Assembly (NCBI GenBank): GCA_010094045.1
Contig: ML986682.1
Coordinates: forward strand, 1 to 64,000
Direction of reading: 5' to 3'
Source: Lojkania enalia
Taxonomy: Eukaryota > Ascomycota > Dothideomycetes > Pleosporales
Length of the DNA stretch: 64,000 nt
Both the position numbers and the translations under genes were made by a program. Numbering within the stretch: the stretch's first letter is position 1; every line of letters begins with the position of its first letter. This document shows, piece by piece, positions 12,157 through 23,412 of this stretch. Under the pieces are notes generated by a model, which was not told the origin of the DNA, did no database searches, and saw only the letters and a list, made by a program, of their open reading frames with translations.

Positions 12157-15100
12157 CTATAAAGACTCTAAACTATAAATACGCTTATAAGCAGCCTAAT
12201 ACTAGTAATATTTAGTTCTAAATACAATCCTGTATCCTCTAAGTACTCTTATATATATTATTATCGCATTGCTTAAGCGGCCTTAATACTTAAAGAGTAT
12301 ATTATAACTATAAGTATTATTAAGTGCAGGGATAAAGGTCTTTATACTATTAGGACTAAGGGCTTTCTCGTAGCCTTCTAGCGCCCGCTAGTATATCTTT
12401 TCCGCCTCCGCCAGCTTCCTCTAGTTAGTATAGAGGTTGCCCAGGTTGTTAACCGTATCGAGTATTAATATATAATTAGGGCCCTACACCTTCTTATAGC
12501 CTTCTAGCGCCTGCTAGTATATCTTCTCCGCCTCTACTAGCTTCTTCTAGTCGGCGTAGAGCAGGCCTAGGTTATTAACCGTGTTGAGTGTTGATATATA
12601 ATTAGAGCCCTACGCCTTCTTATAGCCTTCTAGTACCTACTAGTACATCTTCTCCACCTCCGCCAGCTTCCTCTAGTTTTTGTAGAGGTTACCTAGGTTG
12701 TTGACTGTGTTAAGTGTTAATATATAATTAGGGCCCTACGCCTTCTTATAGCCTTCTAACGCCCGCTAGTATATCTTTTCCGCCTCCGCTAGCTTCCTCT
12801 AGTCGGCGTAGAGCAGGCCTAGGTTGTTAACTGTAGAGAGTATTAATATATAATTAGGGCCCTACATCTTCTTATAGCCTTCTAGCACCCGCTAGTATAT
12901 CTTCTCTACCTCTACTAGCTTCCCCTAGTCGGTGTAAAGTAGGCCTAGGTTGTTAACCGTATTAAGTATTAATATGTGATTAGGGCCCTACGCCTTTTTA
13001 TAGCCTTCTAGCGCCCGCTAGTATATCTTCTCCACCTCCGCTAGCTTCTCCTAGTCGGCGTAGAGCAGGCCCAGGTTATTAACTGTAGAGAGTATTAATA
13101 TATAATTAGGGCCCTATACTTTCTCGTAGCCTTCTAGCGCCTGCTAGTACATCTTCTCTACCTCCGCTAGCTTCTTCTAGTTAGCGTAGAGGTTGCCCAG
13201 GTTGTTGACCGTAGAGAGTATTAATATATGATTAGGGCCCCACGCCTTCTTATAGCCTTCTAGTACCTGCTAGTATATCTTCTCTACTTCCGCCAGCTTC
13301 TTCTAGTTAGTGTAGAGTAGGCCCAGGTTGTTAACTATATTAAGTATTAATATATAATTAGAGCTCTACGCCTTCTTATAGCCTTCTAGTACCCGCTAGT
13401 ATATCTTCTCCGCCTCTACCAGCTTCCTCTAGTCGGCGTAGAGGTTGCCTAGGTTGTTGACTGTAGAGAGTGTTAATATATAATTAGGGCCCTACGCCTT
13501 CTTCTTCCCTTCTAACACCTGCTAGTACATCTTCTCCACCTCTACCAGCTTCCTCTAGTCGGTGTAGAGGCTGCCTAGGTTGTTAACCGTGTCGAGTATT
13601 AATATGTAATTAGGGCCCTATACCTTCTTCTTCTCTTCTAGCGCCCGCTAGTACATCTTCTCCGCCTCTACTAACTTCCTCTAGTTGGCGTAGAGGTTAC
13701 CTAGGTTGTTGACCGTAGAGAGTATTAATGTGTAATTAGGGCCCTATATCTTCTTCTTCCCTTCCAGCACCCGCTAGTATATCTTCTCTACTTCCGCCAG
13801 CTTCCTCTAGTCGGCGTAGAGGTTGCCCAGGTTGTTAACCGTATTAAGTGTTAATATATAATTAGGGCCCTACGCCTTCTTATAGCCTTCTAGTACCTAC
13901 TAGTATATCTTCTCCGCCTCTACTAGCTTCCCCTAGTCGGCGTAGAGCAGGCCCAGGTTGTTAACCGTATTAAGTATTAATGTGTAATTAGGGCCCTATA
14001 CCTTCTTATAGCCTTCTAGCGTCTACTAGTATATCTTCTCTACCTCCGCCAGCTTCCTCTAGTTTTTATAGAGGTTGCCTAGGTTGTTAACCGTGTCGAG
14101 TGTTAATATATAATTAGGGCCCTACGCCTTCTTGTAGCCTTCTAGTACCTACTAGTATATCTTCTCTACCTCTACCAGCTTCCTCTAGTCGGCGTAGAGG
14201 TTGCCTAGGTTGTTAACTGTGTCGAGTGTTAATGTGTGATTAGAGCCCCACGCCTTCTCGTAGCCTTCTAGCACCTGCTAGTACATCTTCTCCGCCTCTA
14301 CCAGCTTCCTCTAGTTGGCGTAGAGGTTGCCTAGGTTGTTAACTGTGTTGAGTGTTGATGTATAATTAGGGCCCTACACCTTCTCCTTCCCTTCCAGCGC
14401 CTACTAGTACATCTTCTCTACCTCCGCCAGCTTCCCCTAGTTTTTATAGAGGTTACCTAAATTGTTGACCGTGTCGAGTGTTAATGTATAATTAGAGCCC
14501 TACGCCTTCTCCTTCCCTTCTAGCGCCCGCTGGTACATCTTCTCCGCCTCTATTAGCTTTCCCTGCGTATAGTAGAGGTTGTCTAAGCTATAGAACCTAT
14601 CCAGCGCTATTATATCCACCCCTATCCGACTTCGCCTATTAGATATCCTATCGCTTATCTCTAGGTATTTAAGGTACCAGTCGGTGTGAAGTAAAAGTCG
14701 TAGTTATAGCACCTAAAAGCCCTTTTTGGATTCCGGGGGTACTGCTAATCTAACAACCGTAGCTGCTAGTTGGCAATTCTAGCCTTATTAATATTTATCC
14801 TATATCTACTACGCCTACTTATATATAATAGGATATATTATATAACTTCCTAAGTTCTTTATACGATTAATAAGTAAGTATTATAGTAAGAGCCTAGTTT
14901 TTTCTATAAATTTAAGCTTGCTGTTAGTAACTAGTATAAACTATTCCGCAATAACCTTATCTACTAAAGCTAATCGTAGATGCGTAGGGGTGAATAACTT
15001 AAACTATAGATTTTAATAATCTAACCAACTCTAAAGCAGAAGTAGATTTACTGTATCTTTATCTCTCTTACAAATAGCTCTATATAATACTATCTATATT

Positions 15101-16723
15101 ATGTGTAAACTACTATTTATATACGCTTAAACCGGCCTTTAGTTATTATTAGTATTTATCTAAGTATTCTACTCTATATTATAGAGCTTAATATACTCGG
15201 TAAAAGAATACTATATCTCGCTTATATATACAGCCGCCTATATAAGTGCTAGCAGCAGACTATTAAGCTTTTTAAGGAGCCGATTACTCTCTAGACTCTC
15301 TATAGGCTATAAGTTAGGAGCAGCCTCTACAAAAAACCTATAAATATAGTATACCTTAAAAGTATTTATAGCCGTTTCTAAATATTGCAAGCGCTTATTT
15401 CCTATTAATATTAGCTACTTTTATTAGAGCGTCTAGCTATATAAGACTATTAAGCCGTATAGTTATAAGAATCGAGCTGTAGTCAGCGTCTAGGTAGAAG
15501 CGCTGAATATTATATATATTAGGAGGAGCTTTAGGATTATTAATGTCTATATCTATATTATTAAATATAAGCAGCTAGGAGGAATTTACTAGAATGCTTA
15601 GCTAGATAAGAACGTTATTAACTGTAGCGTTAATATCCTCTTTACTTATAAGTTTACGATTTACGCTCGCCTCTAGGAGCTGGCCTATTAGAAGTCAGGC
15701 TGCTATTACCGCGAGGCTCTACTTAAGCGTATCCTTACTCCGGCTATCCAGCTAGAATACGGCGGTAAATATGTCTACATGCCTCCTATAGAATTTAATA
15801 GACAGCTAGGTCTTGCTAATACCGCTAAGGCTATATAGTATAGCAACCTTACGGCGGCCCTGCTCCTGTATTAGGAGGAGGTACTCTCTAAGAGCTGTTA
15901 GCTCCTCTTTCCGATCGATAAACTTATTAATCATAGGAACACTCTTTAAACTAAGCGGCACTTAATACTGCTACGCTTCAACTTCATTTACGCTGATACG
16001 GGACTAGAGAGCCAGCTCCCTCTTTAATCGAGTAATCGCCTTCGCCTTTCCCTCGCCGTATATAACTACCAAGGAGACATTAACAATACTAAGTAGGTAG
16101 TAGGCTATATCCTCTCCGTGCTTTATTATGCGCATGTCGACCTATGTTATATACTTCTCTACGCTAAACTCTAAGAGCGAGCCGTATAATACTTGAACAG
16201 GGATCTTGGTTATATTGTAAATTAAAGGCTCTAGTAACATCTTGCAACCGAGCCAGTCGCCTTTAACTAAGAAAAACTCAACTAAGCGAGGCGTAATAAG
16301 CTCCTAGAGGGTCCAGCTGTAGGTGAACCATCTACTCTTACGGAAAGCTTCCTCCCAGGTAGAACTTTCGCCAGGTTAATCAGCGTGTACATCTGCGAGA
16401 TACATATAGCACCTAGCCGCGCTGTAGTACTATCTATATATAGAGTTAATAGCGCTTGTTAATTCCACGTTATTCGTTTTATCGATGCAATATATATCTA
16501 TCTAGAAGTATTGTAGGCTATTATAAGCAGCTCGTTCTCCGCAGAACTTGATCTTCTTATATCCTTTCTTGCCCCGACTAGAGCCATCTTTCATGTTACA
16601 GAAGGTGACCTCTTCCTTATCCTTTCCCTATGTGTGCGAGAGAATGGTATATACCGGAATGCCGTCGTGTAGATCCTCGGTAAAAGTTAGATCTCTATAA
16701 CTATTATATTATAGAAGGCGCAT
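12157..16723 (-). pseudogene. HET / NB-ARC / TPR NOD-like receptor (NLR) relic
   Basis: This is a fungal STAND/NLR protein of the class used in heterokaryon incompatibility and innate-like recognition. The ATG at 16,721-16,723 starts M-R-L-L, as usual for HET proteins. The HET domain occupies roughly codons 20-210, with the I-L-S-H-T motif, a K-I-K-F-C-G segment, a Q-Y-F...C-I-D-K segment and S-W-E-E-A-F-R-K-S-R-W-F-T. The NB-ARC domain follows: P-loop at 15,803-15,838 reading S-G-I-S-K-T (family GGIGKT), Walker B at 15,549-15,578 reading L-I-F-N-N (family LVFDN), and an I-L-I-T-I-R motif at 15,446-15,475. Then 18 kinesin-light-chain-type TPRs and a short C-terminal tail. About 1,520 codons, full length for the family; the length is not a multiple of three, so there is at least one indel. 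Stops are mainly TAG from CAG or TGG. The last in-frame stop at 12,157 may be the original or a mutated Gln. Confidence 0.88.
12340..14600 (-). repeat. 18-unit 126-bp tandem repeat encoding 42-residue TPRs
   Basis: The same 126-bp unit recurs 18 times. The segment encoding the G-K-L-A-E-A-E-like helix recurs at about 12,412, 12,539, 12,665 and so on to 14,555, spaced exactly 126 bp. Each unit encodes a kinesin-light-chain-like TPR: Leu-Ala-Glu-Ala-Glu, then Tyr-Gln-x-Ala-Leu-Glu-Gly-Tyr, then a Gly-Pro, then Thr-Val-Asn-Asn-Leu-Gly-Asn-Leu-Tyr. Units differ mostly by transitions, and no unit has gained or lost bases. The strict register and near identity suggest the array was being homogenised until RIP struck. 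Confidence 0.9.
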
Positions 16724-17545
16724 CGCGGATACGCGCGGTCGGCGGCAAGGCTGGTAGATTAGCAGTGGTTAAGGTGTGCGGAGTTGGGTGTCGCGGATCC
16801 CGTCCGCGAGGTCGGAGGCAGGTCTATAGTAGGAAGTCGTTGCTGTGCCGGTAACATACGATTCTATATTACGAGTGGGTTTGCGGTAGAGGTCAGCCCC
16901 ACCTTATATACAGAGGTTGTCTATTGTAAGTACTATCGTGTTATGCTGTGTTGTGCTGGCTGAATAATAAAATCCTATAAGGCTGAGGCTGTAGCTATAA
17001 GATATTAAAAGCAGCCTGCGGGGTAAGCGCAGGCCCTGTTTCGTGCTAAGCAACTAGGTTCTAGGCGCTTATCGATTGAAGCGTTGTAATACGCGTTCTA
17101 ACTTTACCTGCGTTCTATAAGGGACGTTTTATATTAAATATAAATATACGTATAAGTTAATGTATTAGTAAAAGTAGTTAAGTATGATATAGTACGTATC
17201 TTAGGGGTGTTAGCATACTCGTGGCTGTGCAGCTTACAAATGCATGCGAGCGCTACAAGAAAGTACCTAAATTACCTGCCGCGGCGTATTATATTCGAAT
17301 GGCCTTCACTCACGCACACATAGTTGGATGGAGAAGAGACTTCGTTAGAGGGCTAAAGAGACGATTCTTTATGCTGTAGCGGCCTTGCGACATCATAAAT
17401 GCTTTATTCTAAGGTATACAAGCTCTGTAGAGTTGAAGCTTTAATAGCGCTATATACACGGAATCACGTTATATATAGTAGACATGTAAGTAAACACGTC
17501 ACAAAATCGAGGAGAATAGTAAGTAATAGTAAAATATGAAGATTA
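16724..17545. other. 5' flank of the NLR relic, relatively spared by RIP
   Basis: This stretch would have held the NLR promoter, reading leftward. It is visibly richer in G/C and in CA/TG dinucleotides than its surroundings, for example around 16,730-16,900 and 17,000-17,110. I see no ORF and no clear promoter box. It lies between the NLR start and the right TIR. Confidence 0.45.
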
Positions 17546-17657
17546 AACATATACGCTATTACCTCAAGCTTATATTGCGTTGGTGTGATAGTTTTCTTAC
17601 AAAGTACCAGTGGTTTATCTAATTACGGGGGGTGTCCGGTAATATAGGGGGGGATAT
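17540..17657 (-). repeat. Right terminal inverted repeat of the inner NLR-carrying element
   Basis: Reverse-complement partner of 11,670-11,790. It keeps more C and G than the left arm (for instance CACTGGTACTTTG against CTACTAGTACTTTG), so the left arm has taken more C-to-T changes. Confidence 0.75.
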
Positions 17658-17778
17658 TAACTTAGAGACTACTACTATACTAACTATAGTTTTAAAAGTT
17701 TGCGAAAGAAAGACTCTAGAGATCTAATTATAAAGGTGTTTTACGATACTGTACGTCTTATAACGCAGGAATAGACGT

Positions 17779-18987
17779 TATAAAATTTATCTAGGGTATT
17801 TACAACATCCCTTCTATACCTGTATTATCTAAGCTTAAAAGTAACAGTAGAGTCTAGAGGGTGTATATAGTTTATAATAACGAGATTACTATCCTATAAC
17901 TAAGCTAAAGCGTAGATAGCTGTGGTGTTTATTTTAAATTTTGTCTATATAAGCTTGCTTATTCTCAACTCTTTATTAAGGATAATATACCTTACCCCAA
18001 GTTTTGCAAAATTAGCCAAGAAATGTGTATTATTATAGCATCCAAATATACGTGTTGTTAGAAGACGGTCTATATATAAGATACGAGTAGTATAATTATT
18101 AAAGCTAGCTATATATGCTCGGACGTTTATATATTTATAAGTATTAAACATTGGAATCCAGCCTGGGATGCTGTTAGGTAAGCTATTTAGAATATATAGT
18201 ATATATAATATCTACTTTAATAGTTTTAACAAATTATTATATATGTTGGAGGGAGAATTTCTAGGTAGCTCTATTATACTCAAGTCTTGTAGAGCTAATT
18301 AGCTTTCGTTTTCGGGCCGGATATTTAGAAGAATAGATCTCTTTTCGAAGTAGTATCCTATAGTTACTATTATAAAAATGTAAAGGGGATAGTCTTTACT
18401 AAAATACTCTAAATATATATAAGAATCTTCTAACCTAGAAGTTATAATATCTAGGTCCGCTCTAAATATGCGGACTGTAATACCAAAATTTGTTAAGAAA
18501 GAGATATCTAAGCTATCCTAGAAAATATTATCTAAGACATCTATATAATACTTTTATTCCTAGGGTAAAAGTTTATATTCTAATACTACTAAGAGTTTTG
18601 AGATATTGAACAATAGCAGTATATTTAGGAGAATAGCTCTAAAAGGTTTAATATAGATAAAAGAACTTTCTAGTATTAATAGCACCATTATAGGGGTAGT
18701 AAAAGACTATTAAACTAGAGAGAAATAGGGAGATTAAACTAGTTTTAGTATACGGTGTCTTGCTAAGAATTATTACTAAGCTGTTTTTAGATGTTACTAT
18801 AATCTATAAATTATTTCTAGAAACTCGCATCTTTAATTTTAGAAACGGATAATAATAAATTAAAATATATATAGTTTAGCCCTAAGGAAACTTAAAATTT
18901 ATACTAATTTTAGCTATAAATATAAACCTACCTTAAATACGTATCGAGCTTTTACTACCTCTACCTACAATTAGAGCTGACTAAGAA
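17779..18987. other. AT-rich degraded stretch without an identifiable gene
   Basis: A 68-codon minus-strand open frame lies at 17,945-18,151, but its reading has no recognisable motif and soon meets stops. A segment near 17,790-17,825 (ACAACATCCCTTCTATACC) weakly resembles the inner element's TIR and could be a further element end. Nothing else is supported. Confidence 0.35.
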
Positions 18988-21130
18988 ATGGAAACTGTAT
19001 CTCTTGTAACTACTATTACTACTATAAGCCTATAAAATACGGAACCCTTCTCTACTTCTATAAATAACAAGCTAAATATAACAGGTTAAATAGAGGGTAC
19101 TGGAAATACTAATAGTTTAGTTAGCTAAACTAGTAATAATATCGCCCCTAAAGTTGCTATTTATATTAGTAATATTATAAAAAACGATGAGGAATTAAAT
19201 ATAGTAAATTAATCAAGCCTGATATTACCTAGAAGTATAGCCGCTAATAATACCTAGAGTAACTCGGATAATATATCTAACTATTTAAATACTAGGTCGA
19301 GTTACTCTTATACTATATTTAATTATAAAGATGCTGTATATAGTTCCTTAGATACTATATTAAGCGACTCTAATACCATATTAAGTAAATTAGATGGGGA
19401 AATAAGTTATACTAGCGCTGGAAATAATTATTCTTAAGCCTAGCCTTTAGGCCCTAAAGCGTTGTTTAATATACCTCTAAAGTCTAATTCTACTATTAAA
19501 GTATCTACCAACTCCTCTAACATTCTATTTAAACTAGACTAGTATCTATAAAGAGATCCCTTTAAGGAAATACGTAAGCTTAAGAGCTCTAACAGCTTAG
19601 TTAATAGTAGTAATTTAGAGGAATTAGATCTAATAGAAAGGCTCTAAGATAGGCGAATTAGAGTTAAACTACGTAAGCTAGTTTAGAAAGTTATTAAAAA
19701 AGATAAGTACTACTATAATAACGCTTAGGAATACGATCTCTCTAATTAGATAGCTCTATCTATATATCCTACCAGTTTAAATTATTCGTGTTTATGGTAT
19801 ATAATAAGCAGCCTCTTATACCTAAAAGCGCTAATATCTAGTAAAAATTTTTATAATAATTATTTATTAGATAAGCCTCGTTTATAGTTAATAAACTATA
19901 TAGCAGCTGGATATATCCTAAATAGGGTTATCTAGGAGATTATTAGATAGAGGGTATATTATAGAAAATTTAAATATCTTATTAAATATTACAGCTCTAC
20001 TCCTAATCTAGGCTTAGCTAACACTTTTATATGTGCTTTAGTAGACGAGGATAATATACCTACTAATCTCGTGCTTAACTATACTTATTTTAAAGAGTTT
20101 AAGATTAGCAACCTCTCTCGGCCCGAACGTTATAAGGAAAAGGCGGCGTCCGTAGATACTATTCTTATAGTTGCATAGGATAGCTTAGAGAAGGCCCCTC
20201 TAATACTATAAAAGGTATAGAATTCTTAGATATATAACCCCAAGCTGCTAACTAGTTAGTAAAAGAAAATTTGGGAATTCCTTAGTAAAGTCTTTACTTT
20301 AGTAAAGTAGAAAAATAGCAGCAAGACTTAGGAATTAGACTATATAATAAAAAGCCTCTTTAGGGGCGTTAATTTTCTAAGGATATAGCCTACTACCGTT
20401 GTAAAAGCCCGCAGCAAATAGCAAAGAATCTAAGGAGCTGTAAGTAAGCGTAATATTAAGGAAGACTACCTCTTTAATACTTTAGTATAATTTTATGTTA
20501 GTAGCTATATTGCTAATAGACGGGATCCGGACCTAGACTAACTAATAGGTGAATTTACGAGACTAAATATTAGATAACAGTTAATTAGTAAATATTAGTA
20601 GTATTATTTTCTTATTCGGCGCTGTATAGAACGTTTACTAGCTTTAGAAATCCTAATTTAGATTATTTTCGCGCTCTTTACATTAACTAATAATAACTTA
20701 ATTATAGTAACTTTAATAGATACACTGTAAATATTATTGCTAGCATTTTAAAGGCTTCTTTTAACTTACTTTAATTACGTAATAGTACTTACTCAGCAGC
20801 CTTTTTAAACAAATCTAAGAGATAAATCTAAATATATCTCTTATACTAAAAGTCTTATATATTTTAAATTAGTTAAATAGACTCAATTTATTTTATTTAG
20901 GCCGCTATTTTTAATCCCGTCTTTAAGGGTTCTCCTATATAGTTAAAACGCTTATTCTATCTTATTAAGTCTCTTACGTAGCGGAACGACCAGAATCTAC
21001 ACCGAAACCGACTTAACCAGTTCTTTCTAATATACTAATCCTCGATCTTTTTAGTCTTTATAGTATACTCCTTATCTAAATAGTATTTTTCAATTATCTC
21101 TTAATTGCGGGACGTAGGAGTAGTCCTCTT
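18988..21130 (+). pseudogene. Unidentified gene relic of more than 700 codons kept in one frame
   Basis: From the ATG at 18,988-18,990 a single frame can be followed to about 21,130. Frame checks at 19,432, 20,131 and 20,611 agree. In-frame stops are almost all TAG or TAA that fit former Gln, Arg or Trp codons. The first 180 residues are rich in Ser, Thr and Asn and probably disordered. From about 19,560 the protein becomes a charged, folded-looking sequence with Lys/Arg/Glu helices (19,570-19,710), a Tyr/Asn-rich part, then a K-K-I-W-E-F-L-S-K-V segment near 20,260. From 20,600 it is Leu/Ile-rich and could be helical. I do not recognise the family and see no catalytic motif. The lack of frameshifts over more than 2 kb argues that it was a real gene killed by point mutation. 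The 3' end is uncertain. Confidence 0.55.
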
Positions 21131-22856
21131 ACTAAGGTAATATAGGCTGTATATCTACTACTTAGTCTAGAAGTAATACCTATTCTTATATTTTTTCTAT
21201 ATCGCTTTAAGCCTGAAAGGCGCTTTTTATATATATATCTAATTTCTTCTAGATTAAACTTTTTAATAGCGCACTCGGGCTGATTAATTGTAAAATTAGT
21301 ATTATCCTCTTTAGTTATAATACTTAAGGGTAAGTAAGAGTCGCTAGTATATAATATATGCGTTTACATTAGAAAGGCGTAACTATTATAAGTTGTACCT
21401 TCCTACGTAGTTGATGTAATCTAGTAGTATACACTTTTATAAAGCTCCTTAAACTACAACTAACCATCTTCTTCTCTTATCCTCTAGCGACCGCCCTACA
21501 GTATACTATCTGTCTAGGCTATAGTGTCTAGCGTCCTACGTTTTTGCCCTTACGTTATCTAAGCTGCTGTTTGTTACTTTATTATAAGCCCGCTTTTACC
21601 TTTACCTTTACCTTCTAATATATCTGCACAGCACTATAGTCTACTATTTTTAACTTGCTAATATCTGTATAGTATTCTAGCATATTATAGATAAGGTTGT
21701 AGTTGTTTATAGCATCTTCTAGTCTGATAATAATAATGCGCTACGTATAGTAGATCTAAAGCCTAATAATAACATTCTTAAACTCGACTGCGGAAGTAGT
21801 AGCTTAATCGCTACTATAAAGCGCGCTGTTAGCTATAGTATTTATATTATAGTTAACAGCGTCCCAGGCCTTCTTAATATTAACCTTAATATTACACTTC
21901 GCTAGTATAACCTTACTAAAAATGCTTCTGGTCCGTTTAACCAATATATATCGGCTATCTACGCTAATATTACTGATAGGGCTCTCTAACAAACTATAGC
22001 CAACTATATTAGTAATAGTATTTGCTTTAACGTTATATTTACTCTCTATATCTTTAATACTATTCCGCCTAATACGCGTCGCGCAGCCCTATAAATATAG
22101 AAGTAACTACTCGCCCTAGAAGGCCGTATCGTACTAAGTATAAGCGGTTAATATAGTGATGCTACTAGTTAGGTGGTCCAATTTAGCAACGGCCAGCTAA
22201 TAGAGTTACTAGACTATATAATCGTCCTATGTAATAATACAGCTAATTCTATTCTTACTATAAACAGCTTCTAGATTACTTATTAAACGGTCTATATAGC
22301 TGTAAAGTATTCGCTAAACTATTTATAGATATTAGTACGTTACTAGACTATAGCTACTACTAGTAAAGTAAACCTCCACGTAACCGATATATAAAATATT
22401 AGTAATAGTCTCGGCTTCTAACTCCCGCAAACACTCTTATTACTACTATTTAGCGCTGTAATATCCTCGCCTACCTCCTCTATCGACTAATAGTTAAACT
22501 CTCACCGTAATATTGTTGGATATTAATGCCGGGCTTGTATACTCAAGGCTAATTACTAAAAGTCGATACTAGGCTAGATAACTATATCTACTATAGCCCG
22601 CGAAATAAAACTTGTCCTTAGTTTATAGGAGGAAGCAGCTAAGATAGAAAGACAAGTAAATGGATTGGCTTAAGGCTTAATAGTACTTACTACTAAATAT
22701 TAGTAGGTTAGGGTTCTAGTTGTTCTGTAGGTTTAATATAAGGAACCGTAAAACGTTATCGAGTAGAAGCTTTTAAAGGAATAGACGCTCTAAACCAATT
22801 CTTTATATTGTATAAAAACCTACAATTCTACCTACTAGGTAATTAGAAGATATCTA
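21131..22856 (-). pseudogene. Degraded minus-strand relic, possibly transposase-like
   Basis: An open 62-codon segment (21,804-21,992) reads K-R-T-R-S-I-F-x-K-V-I-L-A-K followed by K-K-A-W-D-A-V and T-I-A-N-S-A-L. This resembles the A-W-x-x-V...T-I-x-x-C-W stretch near the end of the DDE domain in pogo-type transposases, with Cys and Trp missing. On both sides the minus strand remains protein-like if stops are ignored, with a Lys/Val alternation near 21,590-21,620. No DDE triad could be identified. It may be an unrelated gene; the assignment is weak. Confidence 0.25.
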
Positions 22857-23410
22857 ATATTTATCCCTACGTCGCGAGACGTATAGTATTATAAGACGCT
22901 TATATAATTAGATCTCCGGGGTCTTTCCTTCGCGAAATTTTAAAACTATAGTTAGTATAGTAGTAGTCTCTAGTTATTTTTCCTAGTAAACAAGTCTTTA
23001 ATAAGGACTACTATAATGCAGGTTATGCTGGCGACTTTTATAGGTCTTCTCTCCTATCCGGCGAAACTCCCGGAATGTATACTTATTAGGTAAAAGTAAC
23101 CTTTAAAGATTGTAGCTATAAATTTTACTAGTAGAGCTTTTCTTCCAGCCCTCTAAGATTTTAATAAACCCCCGCAGTCGCGATTAGATAGGGGGGTATA
23201 GTTAAAGTAGCGATTAACAGTGTTAATAAGATAATCTATAGTATAACTAATATTATGTTTACTTTTATTAGAAGCTAGTCTTATAAAATAATAATAGTTA
23301 TAGGATTATAACATATTAGTTATATTTTTATTAACTAGGAGAGACTCTAAAGGCTTAAATTATAAACCTATCTTATAATACTATACGTCCCGCGATATAG
23401 GGATGGACGT
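22857..23410. mobile_element. 554-bp TIR element (MITE-like), free copy of the outer element
   Basis: The left end (ATATTTATCCCTACGTCGCG) and the reverse complement of the right end (ACGTCCATCCCTATATCGCG) are inverted repeats that continue through GACGTATAGTATTATAAGA, with TA outside each end (22,855-22,856 and 23,411-23,412). The element is too short to code and I see no transposase. Its two arms match the arms at 11,404-11,669 and 17,658-17,778 in reverse orientation. The termini contain a short palindrome around ACGTC/GACGT. TA duplication and size suggest a non-autonomous Tc1/mariner-type element. Confidence 0.75.
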
Positions 23411-23412
23411 TA

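Larger units (their letters stand above)
11670..17657. mobile_element. Inner TIR element carrying a transposase tail and a HET-NLR gene
   Basis: Position 11,670 rightward (ACATCCCCCCTATATTACC) matches the reverse complement of 17,657 leftward (ATATCCCCCCCTATATTACC). The match continues for about 105 bp through GACACCCCC, GATAAAC, GTACTTTG, AAGAAAACTAT and AATATAAGCTT, with differences nearly all C/T or G/A. TA flanks both ends (11,668-11,669 and 17,658-17,659). The insert holds a C-terminal remnant of a Fot1/pogo-like transposase at the left and a full-length HET/NB-ARC/TPR relic, arranged tail to tail. The element lies between the two arms of a second TIR element, so it is nested. Either an internally deleted pogo-like element captured the NLR, or the NLR region was caught between two element ends; the sequence cannot separate these. 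Confidence 0.7.
11404..17778. mobile_element. Outer TIR element (same family as 22,857-23,410), split by the NLR-bearing insert
   Basis: The left arm (11,404 to about 11,669) matches the reverse complement of 23,140-23,410, and the right arm (about 17,658-17,778) matches the reverse complement of 22,857-22,985. The termini begin with the same terminal motif (core CTATCCCTACG, then GGACGTA, TAGTATTATAAG) and are flanked by TA at 11,402-11,403 and 17,779-17,780. The arms are therefore the two halves of one short TIR element, in the opposite orientation to the free copy, separated by a 6-kb insert. About 155 bp found in the middle of the free copy are missing here. TA duplication is typical of Tc1/mariner-pogo elements. 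No transposase belonging to this family is visible. Confidence 0.7.

Noticed and set aside
12340..14600. Regular repeats that could suggest a CRISPR array or satellite DNA
   Set aside because: The 126-bp unit encodes a TPR in one frame, has no unique spacers and is part of a longer NLR reading.
17945..18151. Minus-strand 68-codon open frame as a small gene
   Set aside because: No motif, no supported extension, and it lies in AT-rich DNA where such frames occur by chance.
18988..21130. Possible DUF3435 Starship captain
   Set aside because: Size would fit, but I could not find the tyrosine-recombinase R..HxxR..Y pattern in the frame.
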